A DNA stretch of 59,276 nucleotides, taken from positions 1 to 59,276 of the forward strand of contig JAFKFN010000021.1 in the NCBI GenBank assembly GCA_017308255.1, in the 5' to 3' direction. The notes beneath the pieces were generated by a model. The model did not search any database and was not told where the DNA came from. It worked only from the letters and a program-made list of their open reading frames with translations. Each line of letters starts with the position of its first letter. Within the stretch, counting starts at the first letter, position 1. Source of the stretch: Altererythrobacter sp. Lineage in GTDB: Bacteria; Pseudomonadota; Alphaproteobacteria; Sphingomonadales; Sphingomonadaceae. Shown here piece after piece: positions 24,141 through 33,898 of this stretch. Made by a program: the position numbers and the translations under genes.

Positions 24141-25388
24141 TCAGCTTGTCTTGGAGATCGCGGAAACCAGTGACCGCGGGCTTGGATTGGTCCAGCCATA
24201 CGTCGGCTGGGACGCGCCGATCAGCTGCTTTCCGTTGCCCAGATCACCGCCCGAGCAACTCAATCCCTTCTCGATGCAGTTATTGAGCCACATCGACTTC
24301 ACGGTGCCGACCCAGGCTTCCATGTAATCGGCGTGCAGCGTCTCGCCCGGCTTGGCGCCCGGCAGCATATCGTCGCTGGACAAGCGGACCCGTGAAGTCC
24401 CGTTCGGCCCGATCATGTCGGCCGTGACCGTCCACATTGCCTTGTTTTCTTCTTGCGGGATCAAATAGGGATGGCTGGCGGGGCATTTGTAATAACCCCA
24501 GTTTCCATAGCTGCCGTAAGCCATGTGGCTGCGATGATCGGGCGTATCGAGATATTTACCATCCCAGCAGTTGGGGGCGAGGGTATTGGCGATCAAATCA
24601 TCCCCCACCTTACAGCCGCTCGCGAAGACATCATCGATATTGGTGTAATGCTGGCCGGTGCCGCCCGTGCAATGCCACGACGCGCCTTCGACCTTGGCGG
24701 TGGGCCGGGTCGGGTCCCATCCGAAGATGAAACGGATCTTGTTGGGTAGGCCAACGCATTTGCCTATGAAAGTCGAGCTCTTGGGGTCGCAGAACGGCGA
24801 TGCGCTCGTTTTCCGCTTGTAATAGACCGACACCAGATCTGGCCGAATGGCTTCACCCTTGTCGTTGACCAGGGCCGGCATCCAGTAGCTGGAACGGTTG
24901 GCCGACCAACTCGTGTCATTGCAATTCGTGTCGCTGCTGGCTGCCAGGGATTCCGAGGTGATGCTGGCGTCGAACTTGGCGTTCCCCCAGGCATGATGGA
25001 GGTGGCTCTTGCCGGGCTGGGCGGGGTAAAGCAGGGGATCGTCATAGGCGAGATCGCCATTACCGCTGCAGGTAAAGCGAAAGGCGCCCTCGTAGGTGTC
25101 GTAAGGGCTGGGGATCGCTCCGGTGCCCCACGCAGGGACCAGGCCATTCTCCACGTCGAATCCCGCTTGAAGAGGCGCCGCCCCTTCCAGGCTTGCCGCG
25201 CGGACATAGTCGCCGGCCTCCGGCTCGACTACGACCGCTGTGGGCGACGGGGTGGGCGTATCAGCCACTGCGCCGGGTGGACTGCCGACGCCTGCGGAAT
25301 TAGGGGGCGAAACCGCGGATTCGCCACCACAGCCGGTCATTGCAACTAGAATGGTTGCAGCAACGAAGGCCGACTTGTAATTTCGCAC
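24141..25388 (-). CDS. DUF1996 lipoprotein (first of two copies)
   Basis: About 415 residues. An N-terminal signal ends in a lipobox (AMTGC, Cys20), followed by a Pro/Val-rich linker (about 25-65) and then a DUF1996 domain. Conserved His/Cys-rich motifs include QPGKSHLHHAWG, FIFGWDPTRP, PNCWDGKYLDTPDHRSHMAYG and YYKCPASHPYLIP. The family's biochemical role is unknown in bacteria. The GTG start at 25388 is chosen because GGGGA precedes it and the signal peptide then begins correctly; the frame is open upstream to 25502. A close paralogue lies at 38969. The AT-rich upstream gap suggests its own promoter. Confidence 0.8.
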   Translation of the reverse strand: MRNYKSAFVAATILVAMTGCGGESAVSPPNSAGVGSPPGAVADTPTPSPTAVVVEPEAGDYVRAASLEGAAPLQAGFDVENGLVPAWGTGAIPSPYDTYEGAFRFTCSGNGDLAYDDPLLYPAQPGKSHLHHAWGNAKFDASITSESLAASSDTNCNDTSWSANRSSYWMPALVNDKGEAIRPDLVSVYYKRKTSASPFCDPKSSTFIGKCVGLPNKIRFIFGWDPTRPTAKVEGASWHCTGGTGQHYTNIDDVFASGCKVGDDLIANTLAPNCWDGKYLDTPDHRSHMAYGSYGNWGYYKCPASHPYLIPQEENKAMWTVTADMIGPNGTSRVRLSSDDMLPGAKPGETLHADYMEAWVGTVKSMWLNNCIEKGLSCSGGDLGNGKQLIGASQPTYGWTNPSPRSLVSAISKTS

Positions 25389-25597
25389 AGTTAATCCCCA
25401 GACAATCAATGCGCTGAAAGGCATGTATTGATATTTGTATAAGAAACTTATTCTTAAGCTGGTTAACCTGAAAGTAACCATGACAGTTTCTTGTTTTCTC
25501 ATTCCCCCGTGATGAAAGGATGTGAGCTGGACAATAACGAAGCGATGTGGCGTGTATTTCCTCTGTCGAATGGATTTCGAATTTTATAAATAAAAGT

Positions 25598-26131
25598 TCA
25601 CAGGCGTGTCGTAACTATTTGAGTGAATTGGGATTCAAGTGCCGCGCGTTGGTCACGCAGATCCATCATTTTCTGCTCTATCTGCTTTGATTCGGGGGCT
25701 GTTGCGGCGGCTGCGCCAAGTTGGCCGTAAAGGGCGTCACGTTTACGGACGAGTTCCTCGATCTGATCCGTGAGGAGCATCTGTCGTTCGCGCAGCCGGT
25801 CGACTTGCGAGGTCGGCCCGGCTTGCGCGGCCAGCCGGGTTTTCGCCAGCTCCGCCTCGAACCTCAGGGTTTGCGCGACGGCTTCGCCGACCGTGCGTGC
25901 CGTTTGCCGCGACAGGCCGATCGGATTGCCGCAATAGTTCTTTGAACCCGGCCAATGCACAAGCGCGTAAGTCGTAAAGGCGCGCCGCTGGCCGTCGGGA
26001 AGCTGGCGAGCGATCTTCCCGACAACGCGCGCGTCGTTCAGATCCAGGCCAGCCAGAGGCATGTCGGCAGCCGGTGCGCTGCACGCGGCAACCCATATCA
26101 TAGCCGACGCCGCCACGATCGCGCGGATCAT
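25598..26131 (-). CDS. Hypothetical lipoprotein with coiled coil
   Basis: A 177-residue protein with a signal peptide ending in a lipobox (WVAAC, Cys17), a polar middle part containing WPGSKNYCGNPIGLSRQ, and a long heptad-like region (about 90-170: LRFEAELAKTRLAAQ, RLRERQMLLTDQIEELVRKR) likely to form a coiled coil. No family is recognised. The ATG at 26131 has GGAGG upstream. It is transcribed leftward, upstream of the DUF1996 lipoprotein gene with a 209-base gap, so co-transcription is possible but not certain. Confidence 0.75.
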   Translation of the reverse strand: MIRAIVAASAMIWVAACSAPAADMPLAGLDLNDARVVGKIARQLPDGQRRAFTTYALVHWPGSKNYCGNPIGLSRQTARTVGEAVAQTLRFEAELAKTRLAAQAGPTSQVDRLRERQMLLTDQIEELVRKRDALYGQLGAAAATAPESKQIEQKMMDLRDQRAALESQFTQIVTTRL

Positions 26132-26643
26132 TCACCCACCTCCATGCGCCGCGAGCCCTAGGACCGGTTAGTTAATATCCGCTAAACGGGGGCGCCGTCC
26201 CGACCGGGTTGCGACGCACGGCCCGCGCCCCGCGATGAGACGAAAGCGGGAGACCGCAGCACGGTGCCGGCGCGGTGCGAGAGGCCGGCCAGGGGCGCTG
26301 GCTTGGGTTGGCGATAGGGATACGGCTCCGCCAGGGAGAACCCTGCATTCTCTCATTTTTTGACGCGGTGTTGTCCGCGAACGAACCTTTTTCTCCCCGG
26401 TTCACTCTGTGCTATCTGACGGGCGTCGCGCCGCAGAGCCAGGCCGGCAAAGAACGGGGCTATGCGCGCTTTCCGGGCCGCTGGATTATTGAAAGTTAAC
26501 CCGCTCGGCTGTTGCGAAATGGGACGCCGCCGAGCCGCCTAAGGACTTGATAACCGTATCTGTGGCAAGAAGGGTGGGCCGCTCGGCCAACCGCGTCTAA
26601 GGGGAGTTTGATCAAGATGGAACGGCTGGCTTGATCCGCATCG
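26132..26643. other. Divergent intergenic region before the exopolysaccharide operon
   Basis: 512 bases between the leftward lipoprotein gene and the rightward sugar-transferase gene. It holds no convincing gene and must contain the promoter of the long rightward polysaccharide operon. Direct inspection shows AT-rich patches (around 26355-26400 and 26483-26505) but no pair of -35/-10 boxes good enough to name. A long leader could carry regulation. Confidence 0.4.
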
Positions 26644-28050
26644 ATGCAATTTCCGATGAATAGACCCTTCAAATTCGCACCCGTCTCCGGACAAGGGACG
26701 CCTTCGCGCCTGCCGATGCGGCGCGAAACGCTGCGCATCGCCTTGATCAGCCTGACGGTTTTCCTCGACTGCATCGCCATCATCGCCGCGTTCAAGCTGG
26801 TGGAGGAGATGCGGCAGTTCGACTGGCTTTCCCCCGGGGGGGTGTCGCTGCTGGTCATCGCGCTGCCGGCCTACGTCTATTTCGGGTCGATCGGTTCCAG
26901 CTTCTCCTCGACGAACATCAATCGGTTTTCCACGTCGTTCGCCGGTGCCATGCGGGCATTGCTGTGCGCGATGCTGGTGCTGATCGTCTGCGCGTTCTTC
27001 GCCAAGTTCAGTTTGAAGATCTCACGCTCGTCATTCAGCTATGCGATCGTCCTGTCCGCGCTGCTGCTGGCGGTCTCGCGCGCGAGCGTGGCCCTGTTCA
27101 TACAATGGAAGTTCAAGAGCCGGCTTTCGGATCGCCTGCTGATCGCCGACCGTCGCCCGCTGGAACTCCCTTCGTCGCTCGACCTGCTGGATCTCAGCGA
27201 GGTGCGGCTTCGCCCGGATCTCTACAGTCCCGCCCAGATGGCGGAAATCTCCGAACGCATCGGGCGCTACGACGTGGTTTACCTCCAGTGCGCCGATGAG
27301 CTGGAGCGTGAGGGCTGGATCACCACCCTGAAGGCAAGCGGTGTCGCTTGCGAGATCGTCGTTCCAGCGAAATCGCTCCACGCCGCTGTCGGCCTGGGCA
27401 GGCTGGGCGATGCCGATACACTGGTCCTCTCGCGCGGGCCGCTCAGCCTGGGCAGCCGGGTCAGGAAGCGGCTGTTCGACCTGGTCGTCGGCGGGGCGAT
27501 GCTCCTGTTCCTCGCCCCACTCATGCTCATCGTCGCGCTTCTCATCCGGCTGGAATCGCCGGGGCCGGCGATCTTCACCCAGATGCGTATCGGGCAGGCC
27601 AATCGGCCATTCCGCATCTACAAGTTCCGCTCCATGAGACAGGCCGAAGCGGACCCGGACGGCAACCGTTCCACGGCGCGGGATGACGATCGAGTGACGC
27701 GCGTCGGCGCGTTCATTCGCCGAACCAGCATCGACGAGATCCCGCAACTGTTCAACGTCATGCTGGGGAACATGTCGCTGGTCGGCCCGCGGCCGCACGC
27801 GGTGGGTTCCAAGGCGGGCGAGCATCTGTTCTGGGAAGTTTCCGAGCTGTACTGGATGCGTCACGCGCTCAAGCCCGGCCTGACGGGGCTGGCGCAGATC
27901 AACGGCTATCGCGGCGCCACGCATCGTCGTGACGACCTGGAGGCCCGGCTGCGGTATGATCTGCAATACCTGCAATCGTGGAGCCTGTGGGGTGACGTGA
28001 TCATCCTCGCGGCCACGGTGAAGGTCGTGTCCCATGCCAATGCTTACTGA
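26644..28050 (+). CDS. Undecaprenyl-phosphate sugar-1-phosphate transferase (WcaJ-type priming enzyme)
   Basis: A 468-residue polyisoprenyl-phosphate hexose-1-phosphate transferase. Four hydrophobic N-terminal helices (about 30-150) and a CoA-binding-like middle precede the catalytic domain (about 270-468): [66 protein letters not shown], and [15 protein letters not shown]. It places the first sugar phosphate on undecaprenyl phosphate to begin the repeat unit. It is the first gene of a long rightward block. The start is uncertain between 26644 and 26656, and neither has a strong ribosome binding site. Confidence 0.92.
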   Translation: MQFPMNRPFKFAPVSGQGTPSRLPMRRETLRIALISLTVFLDCIAIIAAFKLVEEMRQFDWLSPGGVSLLVIALPAYVYFGSIGSSFSSTNINRFSTSFAGAMRALLCAMLVLIVCAFFAKFSLKISRSSFSYAIVLSALLLAVSRASVALFIQWKFKSRLSDRLLIADRRPLELPSSLDLLDLSEVRLRPDLYSPAQMAEISERIGRYDVVYLQCADELEREGWITTLKASGVACEIVVPAKSLHAAVGLGRLGDADTLVLSRGPLSLGSRVRKRLFDLVVGGAMLLFLAPLMLIVALLIRLESPGPAIFTQMRIGQANRPFRIYKFRSMRQAEADPDGNRSTARDDDRVTRVGAFIRRTSIDEIPQLFNVMLGNMSLVGPRPHAVGSKAGEHLFWEVSELYWMRHALKPGLTGLAQINGYRGATHRRDDLEARLRYDLQYLQSWSLWGDVIILAATVKVVSHANAY

Positions 28051-28107
28051 TCATCTTGAATTGGCCACTGTAAGCATGAATGGGCAGCTCAGAAGGGGGG
28101 ACGGGTA

Positions 28108-29547
28108 ATGCGCTTCGTCGCCCTGGCGGTAATTCTGCTCATGCTGCCGCTATTCGTGGTTTGGCTCCAGTCGTCGTCCAAGAACCGGGACATGGCCCTG
28201 ACGTTGTTCGGCCTGCTCGTATTCGTGACGGGAGACATTCAGGTCGATGCGGCGATTTACAGTTGGCCGTTCTGGCAAGGAACGTCGCGCGGGTTGCTCA
28301 TCTCGCCGGCTGACATGCTGGCAATCGCCCTGCTCATCACGCGCAAGCCGGGCGGCAAGACGTTACCCTTTCTATGGCTGATGGCCTGCTACCTGGCCGT
28401 CTTGCTGCTGTCGCTTGGCTTTTCGCGCGTTCCCATGGCCTCGATATTCTCGATATGGGATTTCGGGCGCGTTTTCCTGGCCTTCCTCGCAGTCGGCGTC
28501 GAACTGGCGAGGCCCACGGCCTATGCCGCGCTGCTGCGTGGACTGTCGGTCGGCCTCATGATCCAGGCGGGCTTCGTGATCAACGAGAAGCTTCATGGGG
28601 TCGTGCAGGCAAGGGGGACGATGGTGCATCAGAATCTGCTTGGCATGGTGACCGAGATCACTTTCCTGAATCTGCTTGCCGCCGTGCTGGAAGGAAATCG
28701 GAGCCGGCTGATCAAGCTTGGCCTCCTTTCGGGACTTATCATTGCCGCAGGCGGCGGGTCGCGGGCCACGCTGGGTTTGATCGGCGGTGCATCGGTCTTG
28801 CTGATCGTCGTCTCGCTGCTTCGGAAGAGCACGCCGCGCAAGACCGCCATGGCGGCTGCCAGCGTCGGCCTCCTGCTGGCCGCGATCCCTTTTGCCATAG
28901 GAACGCTTGAGGATCGTTTCGGCGGGCTGGAGGTGACCACGGAAGAGACTCAGCGCACCGCCATGGAAAAGGCGGCGCACGCGATGAGCGGCGACCATCC
29001 GTTCGGCGTCGGTGCCAATCTCTACGTCTCCGTCGCGAACACCGATGGGTATTCACAGCGCGCCGGTGTTTCATGGTGGGGGATGAACCTCGCGGTTCCG
29101 GTCCATAATTCCTATCTGCTGGCGCGGGCGGAGCTTGGATACCAGGGCCAGGCCATGCTTATGCTTCTTCTTCTGGTCCCGCTGGCTGCAGGGCTGCGGC
29201 ATGCTTTTCGCCGACGCCGTTTATCCCGGGATGGCTGGGTGCTGGGGTCAGTTGCCGCCATGGGGGCGATTGCTGTGCATAGCTCTTATGAATTCAATAC
29301 GATGATCTACACCGTGCAGCTGCCCTTGATGATGAATATCGCAATCATTGCGGGACTAATCCGTGCGTCCCGTATCGAGGGAGCGACAACGAACACGAAT
29401 ACGCCCGCGCCGGAGCAGTCCGGTGCGCGGGGCCAGATGGCCGTCGCACGGATGCCGATCGTCCCGACGGTTGGCGCTGTGCCGCGGCGCCAGGAACAAT
29501 CCGCGGACGGCCGCTTGCCGCTCCGAAGCCAGGAGACCAGGAATTGA
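28108..29547 (+). CDS. O-antigen ligase/polymerase family membrane protein (Wzy-like)
   Basis: A 479-residue protein with about ten to twelve hydrophobic helices in the first 420 residues, a Wzy_C-type region with VHNSYLLARAELGYQGQ, and an unusual hydrophilic Pro/Arg-rich tail (about 430-479). In this setting it most likely polymerises lipid-linked repeat units in the periplasm, although ligases share the fold. The ATG at 28108 follows a run of G (AGGGGGG). Its stop overlaps the next gene by four bases. Confidence 0.82.
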   Translation: MRFVALAVILLMLPLFVVWLQSSSKNRDMALTLFGLLVFVTGDIQVDAAIYSWPFWQGTSRGLLISPADMLAIALLITRKPGGKTLPFLWLMACYLAVLLLSLGFSRVPMASIFSIWDFGRVFLAFLAVGVELARPTAYAALLRGLSVGLMIQAGFVINEKLHGVVQARGTMVHQNLLGMVTEITFLNLLAAVLEGNRSRLIKLGLLSGLIIAAGGGSRATLGLIGGASVLLIVVSLLRKSTPRKTAMAAASVGLLLAAIPFAIGTLEDRFGGLEVTTEETQRTAMEKAAHAMSGDHPFGVGANLYVSVANTDGYSQRAGVSWWGMNLAVPVHNSYLLARAELGYQGQAMLMLLLLVPLAAGLRHAFRRRRLSRDGWVLGSVAAMGAIAVHSSYEFNTMIYTVQLPLMMNIAIIAGLIRASRIEGATTNTNTPAPEQSGARGQMAVARMPIVPTVGAVPRRQEQSADGRLPLRSQETRN

Positions 29548-30248
29548 AGATCGAACCATCCAAGGCTTGGGACACCGCAATCGCGAGCTATGCGGGCGAG
29601 CTAAAGAACATCGTTGCCGCCTATCCCGATGCCAATATCCTTGAGCTGGGCGCTGGCCGCTTTCCCTCATTCTGGATCAGTGAGATGCCGAAGACGATCG
29701 GCTCATACACGGTCAACGACATCAGCGAGGAAGAACTTTCCCGCCTGCCCGAAGGCTACGAAAAGGCCTGCTTCGACGTCAGCGGCGATGCCGCCAATTT
29801 CCGCGACACCTATGACGTCGTCTTCTCCCGCTTTCTGGCCGAGCACGTACCGGACGGGGAGGCGATGCATCGCAATGTCTTTAGCGTCCTGCGCAAGGGC
29901 GGCACAGCCTTTCACCTTATCCCGACGCTTTACGCTTTTCCCTTCGTAATCAACAAGCTGTTGCCGGAGAGGCTGACCGCCAAGCTGCTGAGCGTGTTTT
30001 CGCCCGGCCGGGCGATAAGTCCCAAGTTTCCAGCCTATTATTCGGCCTGCTACGGCAGTCCCGCGCGCATGACGGCGCTGCTGAAGAGCATGGGCTATAG
30101 CCATGTCGAGGTGCGCAATTTTTACGGGCATTTCTATTACGAGAAAATTCCCGGGCTCAAGGAAGTCCACGAGCAGTTCTCCGCTCTTGCGGCGCAGCGG
30201 AACTGGAGCGTGTTGAGCAGCTACGCTTATATTCGCGCCGTCAAGTAA
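29544..30248 (+). CDS. Class I SAM-dependent methyltransferase
   Basis: A 234-residue protein with a Rossmann SAM-binding motif near the N-terminus (ILELGAGRFPSF), then YTVNDISEEEL and the VVFSRFLAEHVPDGEAMHRNVFSVLRKGGTA region typical of class I methyltransferases. The start is a TTG overlapping the polymerase stop (TTGA), consistent with coupled translation; no better start exists. It may methylate a sugar or lipid-linked intermediate of the polysaccharide, but the acceptor cannot be read from sequence. Confidence 0.8.
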   Translation: MKIEPSKAWDTAIASYAGELKNIVAAYPDANILELGAGRFPSFWISEMPKTIGSYTVNDISEEELSRLPEGYEKACFDVSGDAANFRDTYDVVFSRFLAEHVPDGEAMHRNVFSVLRKGGTAFHLIPTLYAFPFVINKLLPERLTAKLLSVFSPGRAISPKFPAYYSACYGSPARMTALLKSMGYSHVEVRNFYGHFYYEKIPGLKEVHEQFSALAAQRNWSVLSSYAYIRAVK

Positions 30249-30283
30249 TCGTACCTGGTGCAAGGCGGCGGCTTCCGACGAAC

Positions 30284-31690
30284 GTGACCCTTTCGCGCAC
30301 ACTGCAGAGCCGCGCCGGCGGCCTTGTCGACCTGTTCGGGCGAAATCGGCTGGGCAGGCAGGCAATCTGGATCACCGCTCCACTGGTGATCCAGATGCCG
30401 ATCCGCTTGGCGAGCAGCATCACTCTCACGCATCTGCTGGCGCCCGAGATGTTCGGCGTGATGACGCTGGTCGTGACCTTGAGGACCGGCACGGAGCTTC
30501 TGTCGGACGTCGGTATCGGCCAGAGCATCGTCAGGTCTCCGCGTGGTGAGGAGAAGCGCTTCCTCGACACGGCCTTTACCGTGCAGCTGCTGCGCGGCCT
30601 GCTGCTCGCCGTGGGGATGCTCGTAGCCGCGGGCCCGATCGGCAGATTATATGGCAAGCCGGAACTGACGCCCGTCCTGCTGACCACCAGCATCCTGTTC
30701 GTGCTCACTGGCCTGCAATCGCCGGGCCTGTTCATGGCGCAGCGGCGCATGTGGCTGCGCGCCCGTGCGATTTATGACGTCGGCTGCACCTTGTTCCAGT
30801 TCGTGTTCGTCATAACGTTGGCCCTGGTGATGCCGTCCGTCTGGGCGCTTGCCTGGGGCCTCGTCGGAAGCACCCTGTTTGCAACCGCGATGACTTATGC
30901 CTTCGGGCGGAAGTACTGGCCCTCTCTGGCCTGGGATCGCTCCTCTGCGCGCGAGATACTCCACTTCGGCAAGTGGATATTCCTTTCGACCATGATCTAT
31001 TTCGCGGCCACGAGCACGGACAATATCTATTTCGTCGGGGCGCTGCCGCTGGCCGTGATGGGCGTCTACAGCATCGCGCGGACCATTGCCGATCTGTTCG
31101 ATCAACTCGGCCAGCGGGCGGGGTCCATGCTTCTCTTCCCGAAGATGGCTGCGTTGGGAGAGGAGCGGCGAGAAGCGGCCGGTCGGTTGAGGTCACGGCG
31201 CAGGTCGGTTCTTGCCGTGGTCGCCCTGGGTGTCGCCGCGGCCATGGCGGGGACCGACAAGCTGATCCTGCTGGTCTACGACGAGCGGTATCATTTTGCG
31301 GCTTTCATGCTGCCGCTGATGCTGGCCGGGGTGTGGTTCAGGGTGCTCGGCTCCTTTGCCGATGCCATGTTGATGGGGTGTAGCCGCCCGGGCCCGGGCG
31401 CATTCGCCAATGGCGCCAAGTTCCTGATTCTCATTGTCGGGCTGCCGCTCGCGGTCGGTCATGTGAACCTGTTCGCGGCGCTGCTCGTGCTGATCGTGGC
31501 CGAAGTCGCGCGCTGGGCGGTGCTGGCTCCCGTGCTGCAGCAGGAGCGGCTGGCCACCGTGACCGACGATATTGCGCTGACCGCGCTGGCGGTGGTGGGA
31601 GTCGTCGTCTTCAAGCTGATCGCGGGCACGGTGGGTGTGGCGCTGACCTTTTCCGAATGGTGGGCGCTGGGGCAGGGTCTCCATGGCTGA
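30284..31690 (+). CDS. Oligosaccharide flippase (Wzx-like, MATE/PST superfamily)
   Basis: A 468-residue membrane protein with about 12 to 14 hydrophobic segments. The N-terminal part ITAPLVIQMPIRLASSITLTHLLAPEMFGVMTLV is typical of polysaccharide-transport flippases, followed by TELLSDVGIGQSIV. It would move undecaprenyl-linked repeat units to the periplasmic face for polymerisation. The start is the GTG at 30284, 35 bases after the methyltransferase gene. It ends eight bases inside the next glycosyltransferase gene. Confidence 0.85.
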   Translation: MTLSRTLQSRAGGLVDLFGRNRLGRQAIWITAPLVIQMPIRLASSITLTHLLAPEMFGVMTLVVTLRTGTELLSDVGIGQSIVRSPRGEEKRFLDTAFTVQLLRGLLLAVGMLVAAGPIGRLYGKPELTPVLLTTSILFVLTGLQSPGLFMAQRRMWLRARAIYDVGCTLFQFVFVITLALVMPSVWALAWGLVGSTLFATAMTYAFGRKYWPSLAWDRSSAREILHFGKWIFLSTMIYFAATSTDNIYFVGALPLAVMGVYSIARTIADLFDQLGQRAGSMLLFPKMAALGEERREAAGRLRSRRRSVLAVVALGVAAAMAGTDKLILLVYDERYHFAAFMLPLMLAGVWFRVLGSFADAMLMGCSRPGPGAFANGAKFLILIVGLPLAVGHVNLFAALLVLIVAEVARWAVLAPVLQQERLATVTDDIALTALAVVGVVVFKLIAGTVGVALTFSEWWALGQGLHG

Positions 31691-32657
31691 GGCGCGGCAG
31701 CGGCTTGCGGTCATTGCCATCGGCCGCAACGAAGGCGCGCGCCTGGAGCGTTGTCTGCGCTCGCTCGATCCCCGGCGCGTCCCGGTCATCTACGTGGATA
31801 GTGGCTCGACGGACGGGAGCCGGGATTTGGCGCGGGAAATGGGGGCAACCGTTCACCTGCTGGCATCGGATCGCCCCTTCACCGCCGCCCGCGCCCGTGC
31901 CGAGGGATTCCAGGCCATGCTGGCCACCATGGGCGAGCCGGAATACGTGATGTTCGTCGATGGCGATTGCGAGGTGGAAGCCGGCTGGCTGGAGCAGGCG
32001 GCGGCCTTCCTCGATGCGGAGCCGCGCTATGCCGCGGTCTGCGGCCGGCGGCGCGAACGCCATCCGGAAGCATCGCCCTATAATCGCCTGATCGACTGCG
32101 AATGGGCAACCCCGGTGGGCATGGCCGAGGCTTGCGGCGGCGATGCGATGTTCCGGTGCAGCGCCTATCTGGCTGCCGGCGGTTTCGATCCGGCGATGAT
32201 TGCCGGGGAGGAACCGGAGCTCTGCGCCCGCCTGCGCGCGTCGGGGTGGGCCATTATGCGCCTCGACGCCCCGATGACCATTCATGACGCCGCGATGACC
32301 CGGTTTTCCCAGTGGTGGCGGCGCGCCGTGCGTAGCGGGATTGGCTATGCGCAAGCCTGGCTGGCCACCGGCAATTCGCCCGGCGGTCGGCTCTATTCCC
32401 GGCAGCTGACGCGCGCGATCCTGTGGGCCGGCCTGTTGCCTCTCGCCGCCTTCGTATTGGCCATCGCCTGGCATCCGCTGTGGCTGGCCCTCTGGCCGGC
32501 CGCTGCTCTGACCCAGTTCCTGAGGAATGGGCGGCGCGACGGGTGGTTTGCCGCCCGCCTGGCAGTGGCCGGCAAATATGCCGAGTTGATCGGTATCGTG
32601 CGCTTCGCCGTTCGGCGGCTGAGAGGCCGGACCGGCGGAACGGTGATGTACAAATGA
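31683..32657 (+). CDS. Family 2 glycosyltransferase
   Basis: A 324-residue GT-A fold enzyme: VIAIGRNEGARLERCLRSL at the nucleotide-sugar site, VDSGSTDGSRDLA, then the DGDCEVEAGWL metal-binding motif (DxD-like) and GGDAMFRCSAYLAAGGFDPAMIAGEEPEL. The C-terminal part contains two to three hydrophobic stretches (about 235-285), suggesting membrane association. It adds a sugar to the lipid-linked repeat; donor and acceptor are unknown. The gene overlaps its neighbours on both sides, so it belongs to the operon. Confidence 0.88.
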   Translation: MAEARQRLAVIAIGRNEGARLERCLRSLDPRRVPVIYVDSGSTDGSRDLAREMGATVHLLASDRPFTAARARAEGFQAMLATMGEPEYVMFVDGDCEVEAGWLEQAAAFLDAEPRYAAVCGRRRERHPEASPYNRLIDCEWATPVGMAEACGGDAMFRCSAYLAAGGFDPAMIAGEEPELCARLRASGWAIMRLDAPMTIHDAAMTRFSQWWRRAVRSGIGYAQAWLATGNSPGGRLYSRQLTRAILWAGLLPLAAFVLAIAWHPLWLALWPAAALTQFLRNGRRDGWFAARLAVAGKYAELIGIVRFAVRRLRGRTGGTVMYK

Positions 32658-33898
32658 ACGCTACCTCGCCCAATCCGCGCGTCGCTTACGTGATGACGCA
32701 TTATCCCAAGCTGGCGCAGACGTTCATCTCGAACGAGATCGATGCGCTGGAGCAGGCCGGGGTGCAAGTGGCGTGCTTCGCGATGAATCCGCCCGATGCC
32801 ATCGAGCGTTCGCGCGAGGGAGCGGACGAGCGCATCGCGCGCACCACCTATCTCAAGTTCATGCCTCTGCAGGCGGTGCTCTCGCTGCTGCGAAAGACGC
32901 TGCGCCACCCTCTGGCGATGGCGAGGGTCTGGCGCACGGCGCTGGGGAGCGGGGGCGGGGACCCCCGGCGCGTGGCCCGGAGGCTGGCGCACCTGGCGCA
33001 GGCCGCGCTGGTGGCCGATGGCGCGGCCCGCCTGGGAATCGCGCGCTTGCACGCCCATTTCGGGCTCGCCCCGGCAACGATCGCATGGCTCGCTTGCGCC
33101 ATAAGCCGCGCGCAGGGGAGGCCGATCGAATTCAGCTTCACGATCCACGGCTATCACGATTTCGTCGATCCGGCCGAAGCCCGGCTCGATCTCAAGGCGC
33201 GGGATGCCGCGGCGGTGTTCTGCATCAGCGATTTCACGCGCTCGCAGCTCTGCCTCGTCACACCGCCGGTGCTGTGGCCGAAATTCCACGTCGCGCGCTG
33301 CGGGATCGACCTTTCGGGCTTTTGCTTCCGTGAGCCGTCCGATCCCGACGGGGCGCCGCTGCTGCTGGCGCTGGGGCGCCTCTCGCCGGAAAAAGGCTTC
33401 AACATCCTGATCGAAGCAGTCGGCCTCTTGCTCGATGCGGGAACGCCGGTCCGGCTGCGGATCGTCGGAGATGGACCTTATCGCGGTGAGCTGGAGGCCG
33501 CCGCCCGGGCGCGGGGCATCGCGCAGTCGGTCAGCTTCGCCGGCGAACTGCCGCCGCCCGCGGTACGCGGGGAACTGGAAGCAGCCGATATTTTCTGCAT
33601 GGCTTCGTTCAGCGAGGGCTTGCCCGTTTCGCTGATGGAGGCAATGGCGGTCGGCGCCCCTTGCATCACCACCTGGATCGCGGGAATTCCTGAATTGGCT
33701 GAAAACGAAGTCACCGCGCTGACTGTACCCCCTGCGCGTGCCGATGCGCTGGCCGCGGCGATCGCACGACTGGTGCGCGAACCCGAGTTGCGGCTTCGGC
33801 TGGCCCGGGCCGCGCGCGAAAGAGTCGAGCAGTCGCACGATCTGGCCGCCTGTGCCGCGCACGTGCGGCAATTGCTTCTTGATGGGGCGCGGCCATGA
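32654..33898 (+). CDS. Family 4 glycosyltransferase
   Basis: A 414-residue GT-B enzyme. The N-terminal acceptor domain starts RVAYVMTHYPKLAQTFISNE; the donor domain contains LLALGRLSPEKGFNILIEAV and the EX7E-type motif in SFSEGLPVSLMEAMAVGAPCITT. This is typical of retaining transferases in capsule and exopolysaccharide clusters that take UDP- or GDP-sugars. The ATG at 32654 overlaps the previous stop (ATGA); the same frame is open 231 bases further upstream but that part lies inside the preceding gene. Confidence 0.9.
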   Translation: MNATSPNPRVAYVMTHYPKLAQTFISNEIDALEQAGVQVACFAMNPPDAIERSREGADERIARTTYLKFMPLQAVLSLLRKTLRHPLAMARVWRTALGSGGGDPRRVARRLAHLAQAALVADGAARLGIARLHAHFGLAPATIAWLACAISRAQGRPIEFSFTIHGYHDFVDPAEARLDLKARDAAAVFCISDFTRSQLCLVTPPVLWPKFHVARCGIDLSGFCFREPSDPDGAPLLLALGRLSPEKGFNILIEAVGLLLDAGTPVRLRIVGDGPYRGELEAAARARGIAQSVSFAGELPPPAVRGELEAADIFCMASFSEGLPVSLMEAMAVGAPCITTWIAGIPELAENEVTALTVPPARADALAAAIARLVREPELRLRLARAARERVEQSHDLAACAAHVRQLLLDGARP